Assembly: GCF_002240035.1 (NCBI RefSeq)
Contig: NZ_CP016397.1
Coordinates: 912,001 to 976,000 of the forward strand
Direction of reading: 5' to 3'
Length of the DNA: 64,000 bases
Origin: Legionella clemsonensis
GTDB lineage: Bacteria; Pseudomonadota; Gammaproteobacteria; Legionellales; Legionellaceae
Made by a program: the position numbers and the translations under genes. Of this stretch, positions 48,279 to 57,857 are shown piece by piece (the first letter of the stretch is position 1; each line of letters begins with the position of its first letter). The notes below the pieces were generated by a model. The model worked only from the letters and a program-made list of their open reading frames with translations, was not told the origin of the DNA and did no database searches.

Positions 48279-50677
48279 ATGACAAAACAACAATCGAATA
48301 ATCACACCGGTAGCCGTAAGCAGGCCTTGCCGCATTTTTTAACCAGAAGATTAAGCGAAGGTGGTTTTATTCTGGTAGCAACCTTTGCTTTATTTGTTTT
48401 ACTTTCTTTAAGTACTTATGATTTAAGTGATCCAAACTGGTCACAGGTAAGTAAGAGTAATACTGAGATCAGTAATGCCGGTGGACAGGTGGGGGCTTAT
48501 ATAGCGGATGCGCTTTATCTTGTTTTTGGTTATTTCTCTTTCTGCATTCCGCTGGTATTCGCTTATATTGCCTGGATAGTTTTAAAAGATTACCGAGCTT
48601 TCCACACAATTAACAGACCCGCTATGCTACTGCGCAGTAGTGGTTTTATTTTTATGATGCTGGGGGGGGGGCTCTTGCAAGTTTGAATCCAGAATTAGCA
48701 CTCGATGCCAAACACAGTGCAGGAGGGGTGCTGGGTGCCTTTATTGCTGATGGATTTGATTATGCACTGGGTACACAAGGCGCAGCGTTACTTTTATTGG
48801 CTATTTTTCTAACAGGAGTGACTTTATTGACAGGTCTTTCCTGGATTTATGCAATCGAGTTAGTTGGTGAGTATACTACCATCGCGGTTAACCGCTTTAT
48901 TGCCAGTGCATTGGCTGCCACACGTGTTATAAGAGCTCGACTTAAGCAGATCAATGCTAAACAGGAGAAAGAGACGCCTGTTACAAAGCCAGAACGTAAA
49001 CTGCTGACCAGGAAAAAAGAAAAAATCGATGCTACACCGGTTGTCATGCCTTCCCTGGAACCTTTATCTGTCGCAAACGCTCCTTCTGTCTTGCCCGCTT
49101 TATCACTGACGCCAACTCCACCTCTTGTAAAAATTAAAGAGCCTGCACGTCCTGTCAACAAGCCGGCTCAATTTAGCCAGTTCAGTGGTAGTCTCCCCTC
49201 ATTAAGTTTGCTCGATAAAGGGCAGCAGGGAAAAAACATGGGAGGATATACGCATCAGGAGTTGGAGAATTTATCGCGTGAAGTAGAACAACATCTCCTG
49301 GATTTTGGTATTCAGGCTGATGTGGTGGCTGTACATCCCGGACCAGTAATCACCCGTTTTGAGCTGCAACTTGCAGCCGGTATTAAAGTTAGTAAATTAT
49401 CTGCGCTGGCGAAAGATTTGGCGCGCTCCCTTTCTGTGATTAGTGTGCGCGTGGTTGAAGTAATTCCAGGCAAAACAGTAGTAGGGCTTGAGTTACCGAA
49501 CCAACATCGAGATGTAGTGCGCCTGTCTGAAGTACTATCGGCTGATGTCTATCAACAAGCACATTCACCCTTAACATTGGCCTTAGGTGTTGATATTGCT
49601 GGACATCCAATGGTCGTTGATCTAGCAAAAATGCCACATTTATTAGTGGCTGGAACGACAGGTTCGGGTAAATCAGTGGGCATTAATGCCATGATTTTAA
49701 GCCTATTGTTTAAATCAACACCAGAGCAGGTGCGTTTAATCATGGTGGATCCCAAAATGCTTGAGTTATCTGTTTATGATGGGATTCCGCATTTGTTGAC
49801 TCCTGTCGTTACAGATATGAAAGAAGCAGCAAGTGCCTTGCGTTGGTGTGTGGGTGAAATGGAGCGTCGCTATCGCTTGATGGCGGCTTTGGGTGTGCGT
49901 AATTTGGCGGGATTTAATACTAAATTAGCCGAAGCCGAGGCAAAAGGAGAGCCACTTACTGATCCTCTATGGAAACCAGGAAATTCCATGGAAGAAACTG
50001 CTCCAATTTTACAGGCGTTGCCCTACATTGTCGTCATCATTGATGAATTGGCGGATATGATGATGGTGGTAGGCAAGAAAGTCGAACAATTGATTGCTCG
50101 TATTGCTCAAAAAGCACGGGCTGCCGGCATTCATTTAATATTAGCAACCCAAAGACCTTCTGTGGATGTGTTAACCGGGTTAATTAAATCAAATATTCCA
50201 ACACGAATGTCGTTTCAGGTCTCTTCGAAAATAGATTCCCGTACCATTCTTGATCAACAAGGTGCAGAGCAATTATTGGGACATGGGGATATGTTGTATT
50301 TGGCACCAGGTAGTGGCGCGCCATTGCGCGTTCATGGTGCTTTTGTAGATGATAAGGAGGTTCACCGTATCGCTGATGATTGGAGAGCTCGTGGTGAACC
50401 TGAATACATCGACGAAATTACCCAGATTAATGAGACTTCTGAAGGTGGTTTTGCAGAAGAAGGTCAAGATACCGAAGAGGCTGATCCACTTTATGATCAA
50501 GCGGTTGAATTTGTTATTCAAACGCGAAAAGCCAGTATTTCATCTGTACAACGTCGTTTTAAAATTGGCTATAACCGCGCTGCAAGATTAGTAGAAGAAA
50601 TGGAGCGCACCGGCATTGTAGGGCCATTGGATGGAGGCTTCAGAGATGTCCTGGTCTCTACTATAACTGAGGATTAA
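48279..50677 (+). CDS. ftsK: DNA translocase FtsK, split by a -1 frameshift
   Basis: FtsK pumps chromosomal DNA through the septum and activates XerCD recombination; its N-terminal membrane part is essential for division. Frame one (48279-48686) encodes membrane helices and stops at [10 protein letters not shown]. The rest is in another frame: linker, Walker [24 protein letters not shown], and the C-terminal gamma domain [19 protein letters not shown] in parts. Ten Gs lie at 48662-48671; eleven would read [11 protein letters not shown] and give a normal 799-residue protein. As the gene should be essential, a miscounted G-run or slippage is likelier than loss. Confidence 0.95.
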
Positions 50678-50679
50678 TC

Positions 50680-51288
50680 ATGAAAAAAATAGTTTCTCTG
50701 GGATTATTGCTACTCCTGAATATCAATGCATTTAGTGATTCAGCAGAAAATTTGCAAAACAAGTTAAATACCATTCGTAGTTTGACTGCCACCTTTAGTC
50801 AGGTAGTAAAATCTAAAGAAAGAGAACTTTCCTCGTCTTCAGGGAAAATGGCACTTGAGCGACCGGGGCGATTTCGTTGGGAAACCAAAGATCCCATGGA
50901 GCAATTAGTAATAGCTGATGGCGAGCAGTTATGGGTTTATGATGTTGATTTAGAACAAGTCACAGTAAAAAAACAGGAAAAGGGGGTCGGCGGTACAGCT
51001 GCTTTATTCTTAAGCGGATATGATGATACCGTTGCGCGTGATTTTGATGTGACTGAGTCGACTAAAGGAAAGAAACAGTTATTCGATTTACACTCAAAAT
51101 CAAACAAGGCCAACTTTCAACGTGTTAAACTGATTTTTGTTGGTGACGTTTTAAGCGGCATTGAAATGTATGACCAATTAGGACAACACACTATCGTTCA
51201 TTTGAAAAATGTAAAGACTAATCCTAAACTTGGCGCAAACCTGTTTAAATTTAAACCACCAAAAGGAACTGATGTGGTACAACAATGA
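50680..51288 (+). CDS. lolA: outer-membrane lipoprotein carrier LolA
   Basis: LolA is the periplasmic chaperone that carries lipoproteins from LolCDE to LolB. The 202-residue protein has a signal peptide (MKKIVSLGLLLLLNINAFSD) and family features: IRSLTATFSQVV, the conserved Arg/Phe RPGRFRWETKDP, and DGEQLWVYDVDLEQV. It starts 2 bases after ftsK and 12 bases before rarA, the conserved ftsK-lolA-rarA order. Confidence 0.95.
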   Translation: MKKIVSLGLLLLLNINAFSDSAENLQNKLNTIRSLTATFSQVVKSKERELSSSSGKMALERPGRFRWETKDPMEQLVIADGEQLWVYDVDLEQVTVKKQEKGVGGTAALFLSGYDDTVARDFDVTESTKGKKQLFDLHSKSNKANFQRVKLIFVGDVLSGIEMYDQLGQHTIVHLKNVKTNPKLGANLFKFKPPKGTDVVQQ

Positions 51289-51300
51289 GTTATAAAAATT

Positions 51301-52587
51301 ATGCAACCCAAAGCTCCGCTTGCTGAATTATTAAGACCCACACACTGGGATGAAGTTATCGGTCAAGAGCATTTATTAGGTCCAGGCAAACCTCTGAGAG
51401 TAGCCTTCGATTCGGGAGTTCCCCATTCAATGATTCTATGGGGGCCTCCTGGTGTGGGTAAAACTACTTTGGCAAGATTAAGTGCCAAGGCATTTGACTG
51501 TGAGTGGATTGCCTTGTCTGCTGTTTTCTCTGGTGTTAAGGATATCCGTGCGGCTATTGATGAAGCGAAGCATTATCTCGAACAAAATCGCCGCACTATC
51601 CTGTTTATTGATGAAATTCATCGTTTTAATAAATCACAACAAGATGCACTATTGCCATTCACTGAATCAGGCTTAATAACTATTATTGGTGCTACGACTG
51701 AAAATCCATCCTTTGAAGTGATTTCAGCCCTTTTATCCCGCTCACAAGTTTATGTATTAAAACCGCTATCTGTTGCCAATTTACGTGAATTACTGGAGCG
51801 TGCCAAACATAGAGTATTCTCGCAACTTCATTTCACTGAAGAAGCAATTGCCAGTTTAATTGATTACGCGGACGGAGATGCACGTAGACTCTTAAATTTG
51901 CTTGAACAAGTAAATACCGCAGCTCAAAATCAGGATACTACGAAAATTACTGTGGAGCTTATTCAAAATGCCTTAAGTCCAGCTAATCGGCGTTTTGATA
52001 AGGGAGGAGAGAATTTTTATGATCAAATTTCCGCACTGCATAAATCAGTTCGCGGATCTCATCCTGATGCAGCGCTTTATTGGTTGTGTCGTATGTTCGA
52101 TGGTGGGGTAGATCCCTTGTATTTGGCCCGGCGTATTATCCGCATGGCTTGGGAGGATATTGGATTGGCCGACCTGCGAGCAATGCAGGTGGTTAATGAC
52201 GCTGCTGCAACTTATGAGCGTCTGGGGTCTCCTGAAGGAGAGCTGGCCTTAGCCCAGGCTGTTATTTACCTGGCCATTGCCCCTAAAAGTAATGCCGGCT
52301 ACAACGCGTTTAACGACGCCATGGCTTTTGTAAAAAAGGATAGGTCGCGAGAAGTTCCTCTTCATCTTCGCAATGCGCCAACCCGGCTAATGAAACAGCT
52401 TGGTTATGGTCATGAGTATCGTTATGCGCATAATGAACCACATGCTTATGCAGCCGGTGAAACTTATCTTCCGGAAGGTATGAACGAACCCGGATGGTAC
52501 AAACCTGTTTCTAGAGGCTTGGAAGTAAAAATTGCGGAAAAATTAGCTTTTTTAAAAACATTGGATAAAGAGGCAACCAAAAAATAG
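51301..52587 (+). CDS. rarA: replication-associated recombination ATPase RarA
   Basis: RarA (MgsA) is a clamp-loader-like AAA+ ATPase acting at stalled replication forks. The 428-residue protein has Walker [15 protein letters not shown], Walker [17 protein letters not shown], the sensor [11 protein letters not shown] and the C-terminal tetramerisation domain with [17 protein letters not shown] and [13 protein letters not shown]. It starts 12 bases after lolA, same operon. Confidence 0.95.
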   Translation: MQPKAPLAELLRPTHWDEVIGQEHLLGPGKPLRVAFDSGVPHSMILWGPPGVGKTTLARLSAKAFDCEWIALSAVFSGVKDIRAAIDEAKHYLEQNRRTILFIDEIHRFNKSQQDALLPFTESGLITIIGATTENPSFEVISALLSRSQVYVLKPLSVANLRELLERAKHRVFSQLHFTEEAIASLIDYADGDARRLLNLLEQVNTAAQNQDTTKITVELIQNALSPANRRFDKGGENFYDQISALHKSVRGSHPDAALYWLCRMFDGGVDPLYLARRIIRMAWEDIGLADLRAMQVVNDAAATYERLGSPEGELALAQAVIYLAIAPKSNAGYNAFNDAMAFVKKDRSREVPLHLRNAPTRLMKQLGYGHEYRYAHNEPHAYAAGETYLPEGMNEPGWYKPVSRGLEVKIAEKLAFLKTLDKEATKK

Positions 52588-52701
52588 TGAGAGTTTTAAT
52601 ATAAAGAGATGCATGTTTTTGATGTTTGAACGTATCGCGGAAAAGCGCGCAGCATTGATGCGAAATTTAGAAATAATTAGATGTTTCAAAGGGGAATTGA
52701 G

Positions 52702-53808
52702 ATGCAATCAGCCATTACTGCAATAGGGACTGCCAATCCTCCTTATAAACGTTCCCAACAAGAGATTGCGACACTGATTTGCGAAGGATTTAATTTAACA
52801 ATTGCTCAAAAAAGGCTGGTAAAAACAATTTACAAAGCATCAGGGATTAAACAACGACACAGTGTGCTTAGTGATTACTGCAAATCTTGTGGAGAATTTG
52901 ATTTTTTTCCCAATACTGCGGATGCAGCATTACCAACAACTGCAAAGCGGATGCAGATTTTCAAAGAGCATGCCTTGGGATTGGCTCTACAAGCCATCGA
53001 TAATTGCCTGTTAACCCTGCCAAATTTTAACAGGCAAGAAATAACCCATCTGATTACCGTGAGTTGCACAGGGATGTATGCACCTGGTCTGGATATAGAG
53101 CTTGTTCAGCATTTAAGACTACAACCTACCCTCAAACGAACAGCAATCAATTTTATGGGATGTTATGGTGCTTTTAACGGGATGAGAGTTGCTGACACAA
53201 TTTGCCGCGCTGATTCTTGTGCGAATGTATTGGTCGTTTGTGTAGAATTATGTACTATTCATTTTCAACGGGAACAGTCTGTTGAAAATATCATTTCAAA
53301 TGCGATTTTTGCTGATGGGGCTGCTGCTGTACTCATTCAAGGAAAACACCGTCAACCAATCCATTTGAGTCTTGCATCATTTCATTGTGATTTGGTTCCC
53401 CAAACAAACCAACAAATGGCATGGCAGATTGCAGATTACGGGTTTGACATTGTATTAAGTGCTTATGTATCTGAGACCATTAAATCGGGCATTAGTAAAT
53501 TTACTTCGCATCTTTTGCAGACGGTCAATTGGACATTCGATGATATTGACTATTATGCCATTCATCCTGGAGGTCTTAAGATTTTACAAGCCTGTGAAGA
53601 GGCACTGAATATCTCTCAAGAAAAAAATAGATATTCTTATGAGGTATTAAATCAGTTCGGCAATATGTCTTCAGCAACTGTTCTTTTTGTCCTAAAAAGT
53701 ATTTGGAGTAACTTGAAAAAACAAGACCATGGCAGGAATATATTTAGCTGTGCGTTTGGGCCAGGTCTAACTTTAGAATCAATGTTGTTAACAATAAATT
53801 ACTCCTAA
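52702..53808 (+). CDS. type III polyketide synthase (chalcone synthase-like)
   Basis: A 368-residue thiolase-fold homodimeric enzyme that extends a CoA-primed starter with malonyl-CoA. The catalytic triad is present: C154 in NFMGCYGAFNG, H288 in YYAIHPGG, N321 in QFGNMSSATV. The ATG at 52702 is favoured because AAGGGG lies 8 bases before it; an ATG seven codons upstream lacks one. Bacterial members make alkylresorcinols, alkylpyrones or pigments; no methyltransferase or oxidase gene adjoins, so the product is unknown. It stands alone after rarA. Confidence 0.88.
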   Translation: MQSAITAIGTANPPYKRSQQEIATLICEGFNLTIAQKRLVKTIYKASGIKQRHSVLSDYCKSCGEFDFFPNTADAALPTTAKRMQIFKEHALGLALQAIDNCLLTLPNFNRQEITHLITVSCTGMYAPGLDIELVQHLRLQPTLKRTAINFMGCYGAFNGMRVADTICRADSCANVLVVCVELCTIHFQREQSVENIISNAIFADGAAAVLIQGKHRQPIHLSLASFHCDLVPQTNQQMAWQIADYGFDIVLSAYVSETIKSGISKFTSHLLQTVNWTFDDIDYYAIHPGGLKILQACEEALNISQEKNRYSYEVLNQFGNMSSATVLFVLKSIWSNLKKQDHGRNIFSCAFGPGLTLESMLLTINYS

Positions 53809-53859
53809 ATTGCTTAAAGAAAAGAACGGCCTTCTGCACAGAATAATTAGCATCGCGTC

Positions 53860-53907
53860 ATTGCTTCGCTTAGCTCGCAACACATAAAAAATTTGTCCTG
53901 TGTAAAG
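53860..53907. repeat. dispersed intergenic repeat, copy 2
   Basis: Matches the block order of the copy at 26655-26707: ATTGCTTC, TCGCAAC, AAAAATTT and TGTG. It lies after the polyketide synthase gene. Degenerate relative to copy 1 by several substitutions and a gap. Confidence 0.5.
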
Positions 53908-53944
53908 ACAGCTGCCTTTATTAAAGGCAGCTAAAGCAATAAGG

Positions 53945-54670
53945 TTACACAGGAACGGAAGTGTGGGATGATTCTTCTGTAGATTCTCTCGAAAAAATCT
54001 GCCCAACGGCTCTAAAGCTATTTTTAATCGCAAAAGCAATTCCTTGTAAAATATCGAAAAAGTTGCCTTGCTTGTAACCATAGATTTTGAAATAAAGCTT
54101 ATTTTCTTCTTGATTAAGTTCATGATCAAAAAGTCTTATATGGTCTTTCACTTGGCTGGCATGAACTACATAATGCTCTTCAATTTTATCATCAATGAAA
54201 TCCCGTAAGTGTTGCGCGCTGGTTACTGGAGCCAGGGCGGTGATCATTGCATTGAGAACTTCATCATTTTTAAAGGCTTCTATACGGTGATTGTCAACAT
54301 TTCCCAAGGTCCAGGTGCAGCACATTGCTAAATTTTCAAGTGCACTGGTGTATTCGGCATAAGCCGCTTTACGTTGCCCTAGCTGATAAGCTCCATAAGC
54401 AAAGCATCCGGCAGCAAAAAAACCAACCGGAAGAATAAACGAGAGTCCCCAGGCAAAAGTACCTAAAGAAATACTGGCTGCAATTTTGGTATCCAGGGAT
54501 TGTAAAGCCCGTAACTTTCCTGCAAGCAGACTGGTAGCTTCTTTTATTAATGTGGTATGCCCTAAATCTTTGGGATTAAAGGTAACATGTTTGGCGATAT
54601 GACTTGATAAGATAGAGTGGTGCTCAAAGAGCTTTTTAGAGGGGTTGGTATAAAAAGATGTAAAACTCAT
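53945..54670 (-). CDS. hypothetical protein with hydrophobic hairpin
   Basis: A 241-residue protein of unknown family. A central hydrophobic hairpin (about residues 63-97, SISLGTFAWGLSFILPVGFFAAGCFAYGAYQ in parts) is flanked by soluble helical regions. The acidic/hydroxyl tail SRESTEESSHTSVPV resembles the E-rich C-terminal signals of many Dot/Icm substrates. No signal peptide. It could be a membrane-inserting effector or an inner-membrane protein; both are inference. Monocistronic. Confidence 0.6.
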   Translation of the reverse strand: MSFTSFYTNPSKKLFEHHSILSSHIAKHVTFNPKDLGHTTLIKEATSLLAGKLRALQSLDTKIAASISLGTFAWGLSFILPVGFFAAGCFAYGAYQLGQRKAAYAEYTSALENLAMCCTWTLGNVDNHRIEAFKNDEVLNAMITALAPVTSAQHLRDFIDDKIEEHYVVHASQVKDHIRLFDHELNQEENKLYFKIYGYKQGNFFDILQGIAFAIKNSFRAVGQIFSRESTEESSHTSVPV

Positions 54671-54825
54671 AGATTAACTCCTGTTAAAAAGAGGAGATAC
54701 TTTAGTGCCTATTTTGTTCATAGACAACATTTTTTGTGATTATTGAAGATATTATTATAAAACAATGTATATCATAGGCTTTATAGTTAGTTAGAAAGCA
54801 ATTTTATAAACTGGACTTAGCTGCT

Positions 54826-55494
54826 CTAACTATCCTTCGTCTTTTGATAAACAGTACACCATTTACGGTAGAGAACAGTGAACATGGGCGGCAAAAGGGA
54901 AATAATAATGATACCGTAAATAACAAACGTAAAATTATTTTTTACTAAGGGAAGTCCGCCAACAAAATATCCAAGTCCTGTCAGACTACCTATCCAAAGT
55001 GCTGCACTGGCCAGATTATAGAGAAAGAATTGGTAATGATTCATATAAGCTATTCCTGCAACAAAGGGAGCGAAAGTACGAATGATGGGAATAAATCGAG
55101 CCATAATAATTGTTTTTCCACCATGCTTTTCATAGAAGCTATGGGTTTTCTGTAAGTGTTTCTTATTGAGAAAACGCGCACTATCGCTGGAAAATGCTTG
55201 CGGTCCTACTTTTCTGCCAATGAAGTAATTAAGTTGGTTACCTGTGATAGACGCTAAAACCAATAGAACAAACAATAGAAAAATATTTAAGGATGAGTTG
55301 GATTGAGCGGCTATGCTACCACTTGCAAAAAGTAAGGAATCTCCTGGAAGAAAAGGTAATATAACCAAGCCTGTTTCGCAAAAAATAATGGTAAATAACA
55401 CCAGATAAGTCCAGATTCCATAAGTAGAAACAAAAGAAAAGAGATAAGAGTCAATATGTAAAATATAATTCAACAAGGGGTGTAATTGTTCCAT
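54826..55494 (-). CDS. DedA family membrane protein
   Basis: A 222-residue inner-membrane protein of the DedA/SNARE-associated family, linked to undecaprenyl-phosphate or phospholipid flipping and membrane-potential homeostasis. Conserved segments are ETGLVILPFLPGDSLLFASG, the G.KVG region before FEKHGGKTIIMARFIP-type motif (here YEKHGGKTIIMARFIPIIRT, with the essential Arg), and GLGYFVGG. About five membrane helices. Monocistronic. Confidence 0.9.
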   Translation of the reverse strand: MEQLHPLLNYILHIDSYLFSFVSTYGIWTYLVLFTIIFCETGLVILPFLPGDSLLFASGSIAAQSNSSLNIFLLFVLLVLASITGNQLNYFIGRKVGPQAFSSDSARFLNKKHLQKTHSFYEKHGGKTIIMARFIPIIRTFAPFVAGIAYMNHYQFFLYNLASAALWIGSLTGLGYFVGGLPLVKNNFTFVIYGIIIISLLPPMFTVLYRKWCTVYQKTKDS

Positions 55495-55883
55495 TTTTTA
55501 TTTCTTTATACTGTAATCAGGCGAAGTACATTTTGAGTAATTATGACGACAGGGCCTGAAAATTGCAAAATAATTAATCCATTCACCTAGAGCAAATCAT
55601 ACTTTAAAGCTGATGAATTGTGACGTAGACATTCAATGACCTGAATTTAGTTGAGAGTTTTTCTGATAATCAAGAATTATAGTTATGAATTGAATTCTTT
55701 TTTGCCGCGGCTGCCTTATCCACGATTTCCTGACCTAATGAAACTTGAGACTACATGTTTTCAAATGCTTTGACAATTATTAGTGACAAGATGTAACCCC
55801 AAGTTACCTGTAAATGAAAAATCTAGACAAGACTAAAATAAAGACCTAAAATAAGACCGTAATAAATTTATTAAGGTCTTATC
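55495..55883. other. gap upstream of toxin-antitoxin pair
   Basis: A 389-base gap with no intact gene. Its right end carries the antitoxin operator. On the minus strand at about 55680-55755 a short open frame ending VDKAAAAKKNS looks like a possible gene remnant, but it is too short to assign. Confidence 0.4.
55853..55880 (+). promoter_or_regulatory. inverted-repeat operator of the toxin-antitoxin operon
   Basis: A 28-base inverted repeat, AAGACCGTAATAAA / TTTATTAAGGTCTT with one mismatched pair, ends three bases before the antitoxin ATG. The ribosome-binding AAGG lies in the right arm. A further AAGACC copy is at 55841. This fits autorepression by the antitoxin or the complex. Confidence 0.65.
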
Positions 55884-56135
55884 ATGCAAACTTTATTTGC
55901 CACACAAGTAGCGAGTATTAGTGAATTAAAAAAGAACCCCACTAAGCTCATTAATGATGCTCATGGGAAACCTGTTGCTATTCTTAACCACAATACAGCG
56001 GCAGCATATCTAATTCCTGTTGAAACATTTGAAAAACTAATGGATTTGGTTGATGAGAATGAACTATATAAAATAGTAGAGCAGCGTTTGTCTGCACGGT
56101 TTACCTCAATAAAGGTAAATATTGATGATTTATGA
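55884..56135 (+). CDS. Phd/YefM-type antitoxin
   Basis: An 83-residue antitoxin. The N-terminal Phd/YefM/StbD DNA-binding fold is visible: ASISELKKNPTKLINDAHGKP followed by AILNHNTAAAYLIPVETFE. The acidic C-terminal tail would wrap the toxin. Expected to bind the palindrome immediately upstream and repress the operon. It overlaps the toxin gene by 11 bases. The subgroup name is uncertain. Confidence 0.85.
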   Translation: MQTLFATQVASISELKKNPTKLINDAHGKPVAILNHNTAAAYLIPVETFEKLMDLVDENELYKIVEQRLSARFTSIKVNIDDL

Positions 56136-56472
56136 GCTTCATTTTCATCCTTTAGCTCTAAAAGAATGGAAAAAGCTGGGGAAAAACCTTCAAGAAGAGT
56201 TCAAGAAAGTGTTAAAAGGCCCTTTAGAAAATCCACATGTGGCTTCGGCTGGCTTAAGAGGAGCTTTGAAAAATTGCTATAAAATAAAATTACGTCAATC
56301 TGGTTATCGTTTGGTGTATCAGGTTAATGATAATAAATTGATCGTAACCGTCATAGCGGTGGGGAAAAGAAACAAAAATGTTGTCTATGATGATGCGGAT
56401 AACCGACAAGAAGACAATAAATTAGATAAATCATCTTGGCAGAATCTCGCGCCAAGTGCGACAGATGAATAA
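56125..56472 (+). CDS. RelE/StbE-type toxin
   Basis: A 115-residue protein starting at the ATG at 56125 (MIYELHFHPLALKEWKKL). The RelE/ParE fold is visible, with KKVLKGPLENPH, the ALKNCYKIKLRQSGYRLVYQV core (conserved Lys/Arg/Tyr of mRNA-cleaving RelE) and the usual VIAVGKRNKNVVYDDA end. The C-terminal tail is about 20 residues longer than typical. It likely cleaves mRNA in the ribosome when free of antitoxin. An IS30 remnant begins 15 bases after its stop. Confidence 0.87.
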   Translation: MIYELHFHPLALKEWKKLGKNLQEEFKKVLKGPLENPHVASAGLRGALKNCYKIKLRQSGYRLVYQVNDNKLIVTVIAVGKRNKNVVYDDADNRQEDNKLDKSSWQNLAPSATDE

Positions 56473-56487
56473 AATATCATCAGTTGC

Positions 56488-56944
56488 ATGAGGAGCGGTA
56501 AATTGGGAGTAAGGTATAAACATCTGAGCGAATTGGATCGTGTATTTCTTCAGATAATGCTAGAGAAAGGCTATTCAAAAGTTAAGATAGCGCAGATATT
56601 GAAGATTCACCGGTCAACGATTATTTACTATTAAGAACTTAAAGAAAGCAATACGGTCTATTACTTTTGATCAAGGCATGGAATTTCAAAAATTTGAATG
56701 GATTAAAGATTGTTTGGAGACTGACATTTATTTTTGTCATCCAGCCTCTCCTTATGAAAAGGGCGCAATTGAAAATGGTAATGGGATTATTCGTGTTGAA
56801 TTACCACGACATGTTAATATTGATGTATTAAAGGAAAAAGAGGTGAGGCGCATTGCTGAAGAGATAAACAATAGGCCATTAAAATGTTTAGACTATCAAA
56901 CTCCCGCAGAGCGATTTGCAGAATATTTACAAGACATCAATTGA
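56488..56944 (+). pseudogene. IS30-family transposase remnant
   Basis: The N-terminal helix-turn-helix of an IS30 transposase (MRSGKLGVRYKHLSELDRVF; YSKVKIAQILKIHRSTI) runs to TAA at 56632. The other frame continues LKKAIRSITFDQGMEFQKF, the DDE second Asp region, and the catalytic Glu in KGAIENGNGIIR, to NRPLKCLDYQTPAERF at 56944. The central part with the first Asp is missing, so it is an internally deleted, inactive copy. No terminal inverted repeats were seen. Confidence 0.85.
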
Positions 56945-56977
56945 TGGACAAGGTAAGTCGAATAATAGGATAGCCCC

Positions 56978-57427
56978 ATGAAAATTAATCTAACTAAAAA
57001 AGAATATCGAGCATTGCTTGATATGTTATACCTAGCTGACTGGGTTCTTCATGCCTATACCATAAAGGAAAATGAACAGGATGAGTACGAAGCTTTAAAG
57101 AAAAAGCTATTGTCTTATTTCAAGGAAATGGATGCAGAAGACAAAATAGAGTTTTCCCCAGAGCTCAATGATTACTTTGAAAAAGCAGATTTTGAAGATT
57201 ACCTTAATGAGAAAATTATTCAACCCTATGAAAACGAACTTTTCTGGGATGAGCTAATTCATAGACTGAGTGAACGAGACATGGTTAAAGCATTAGGAAT
57301 GGAACAATACAGTAAAATGGATGCTATCGAGCGAATAAAAAGAATGGAAGAAATTAAAGAGCAATATGCTAATGAATTTGAAGCGCAGGGCCTTGCTAAC
57401 TTAAAATTAATGACAGTTACTTGCTAA
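56978..57427 (+). CDS. acidic hypothetical protein
   Basis: A 149-residue, strongly charged helical protein of unknown family (MKINLTKKEYRALLDMLYLADWVLHAY, many Asp/Glu/Lys pairs, no membrane segment). It begins 33 bases after the IS30 remnant and may have arrived with it or been displaced by it. It ends at a Cys. It is preceded by a weak ribosome-binding site. Nothing indicates function. Confidence 0.6.
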   Translation: MKINLTKKEYRALLDMLYLADWVLHAYTIKENEQDEYEALKKKLLSYFKEMDAEDKIEFSPELNDYFEKADFEDYLNEKIIQPYENELFWDELIHRLSERDMVKALGMEQYSKMDAIERIKRMEEIKEQYANEFEAQGLANLKLMTVTC

Positions 57428-57857
57428 TTTTTATAGTTATTAACAGATAGAAGTGGTTGTAACACTAGTAATCTACATAGTCAGAAAGGGGTTTGTTGCA
57501 CTTCGCGTGAGATTCTCCATCTTTAAGTTGTAAGTCTGATAAATTCTATAACTAGTCTGTCACATTTTCGCTTAAACGAGAGTTGGCGAGAGTATTCTCA
57601 TCTCCTGCGGTTGGCTAAATTATCTTTCAACGGTCGCTCACGCCCGTACCCCTTTGTTTTCTGCAAAGGGCTACTCAGGATAGTTCTTGCCCCCTTGTCT
57701 GTTACTAAAAGATTAAAATTAAATCATTTTGGCTTTATTTAATTAATTATGATTTTTTCCTGCTTTTAAAGTTAATTCCCTGATTTTTAGCTATATTTTT
57801 ATTTTGTCATAAATTTTGTTAAAGTCGTAAATAGAAGAACTATCAACCAGTAAATAT
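57428..57857. other. gap before fleS
   Basis: A 430-base gap without an intact gene. It contains a 7-bp stem CCCTTTG/CAAAGGG at 57650-57670 and an A/T-rich region from about 57710 leading into fleS, where the promoter is expected. No sigma-54 type GG-N10-GC box was recognised. Confidence 0.5.

Noticed and set aside
55680-55755. minus-strand open frame ending VDKAAAAKKNS
   Set aside because: Too short and without start signals; at most a gene remnant.
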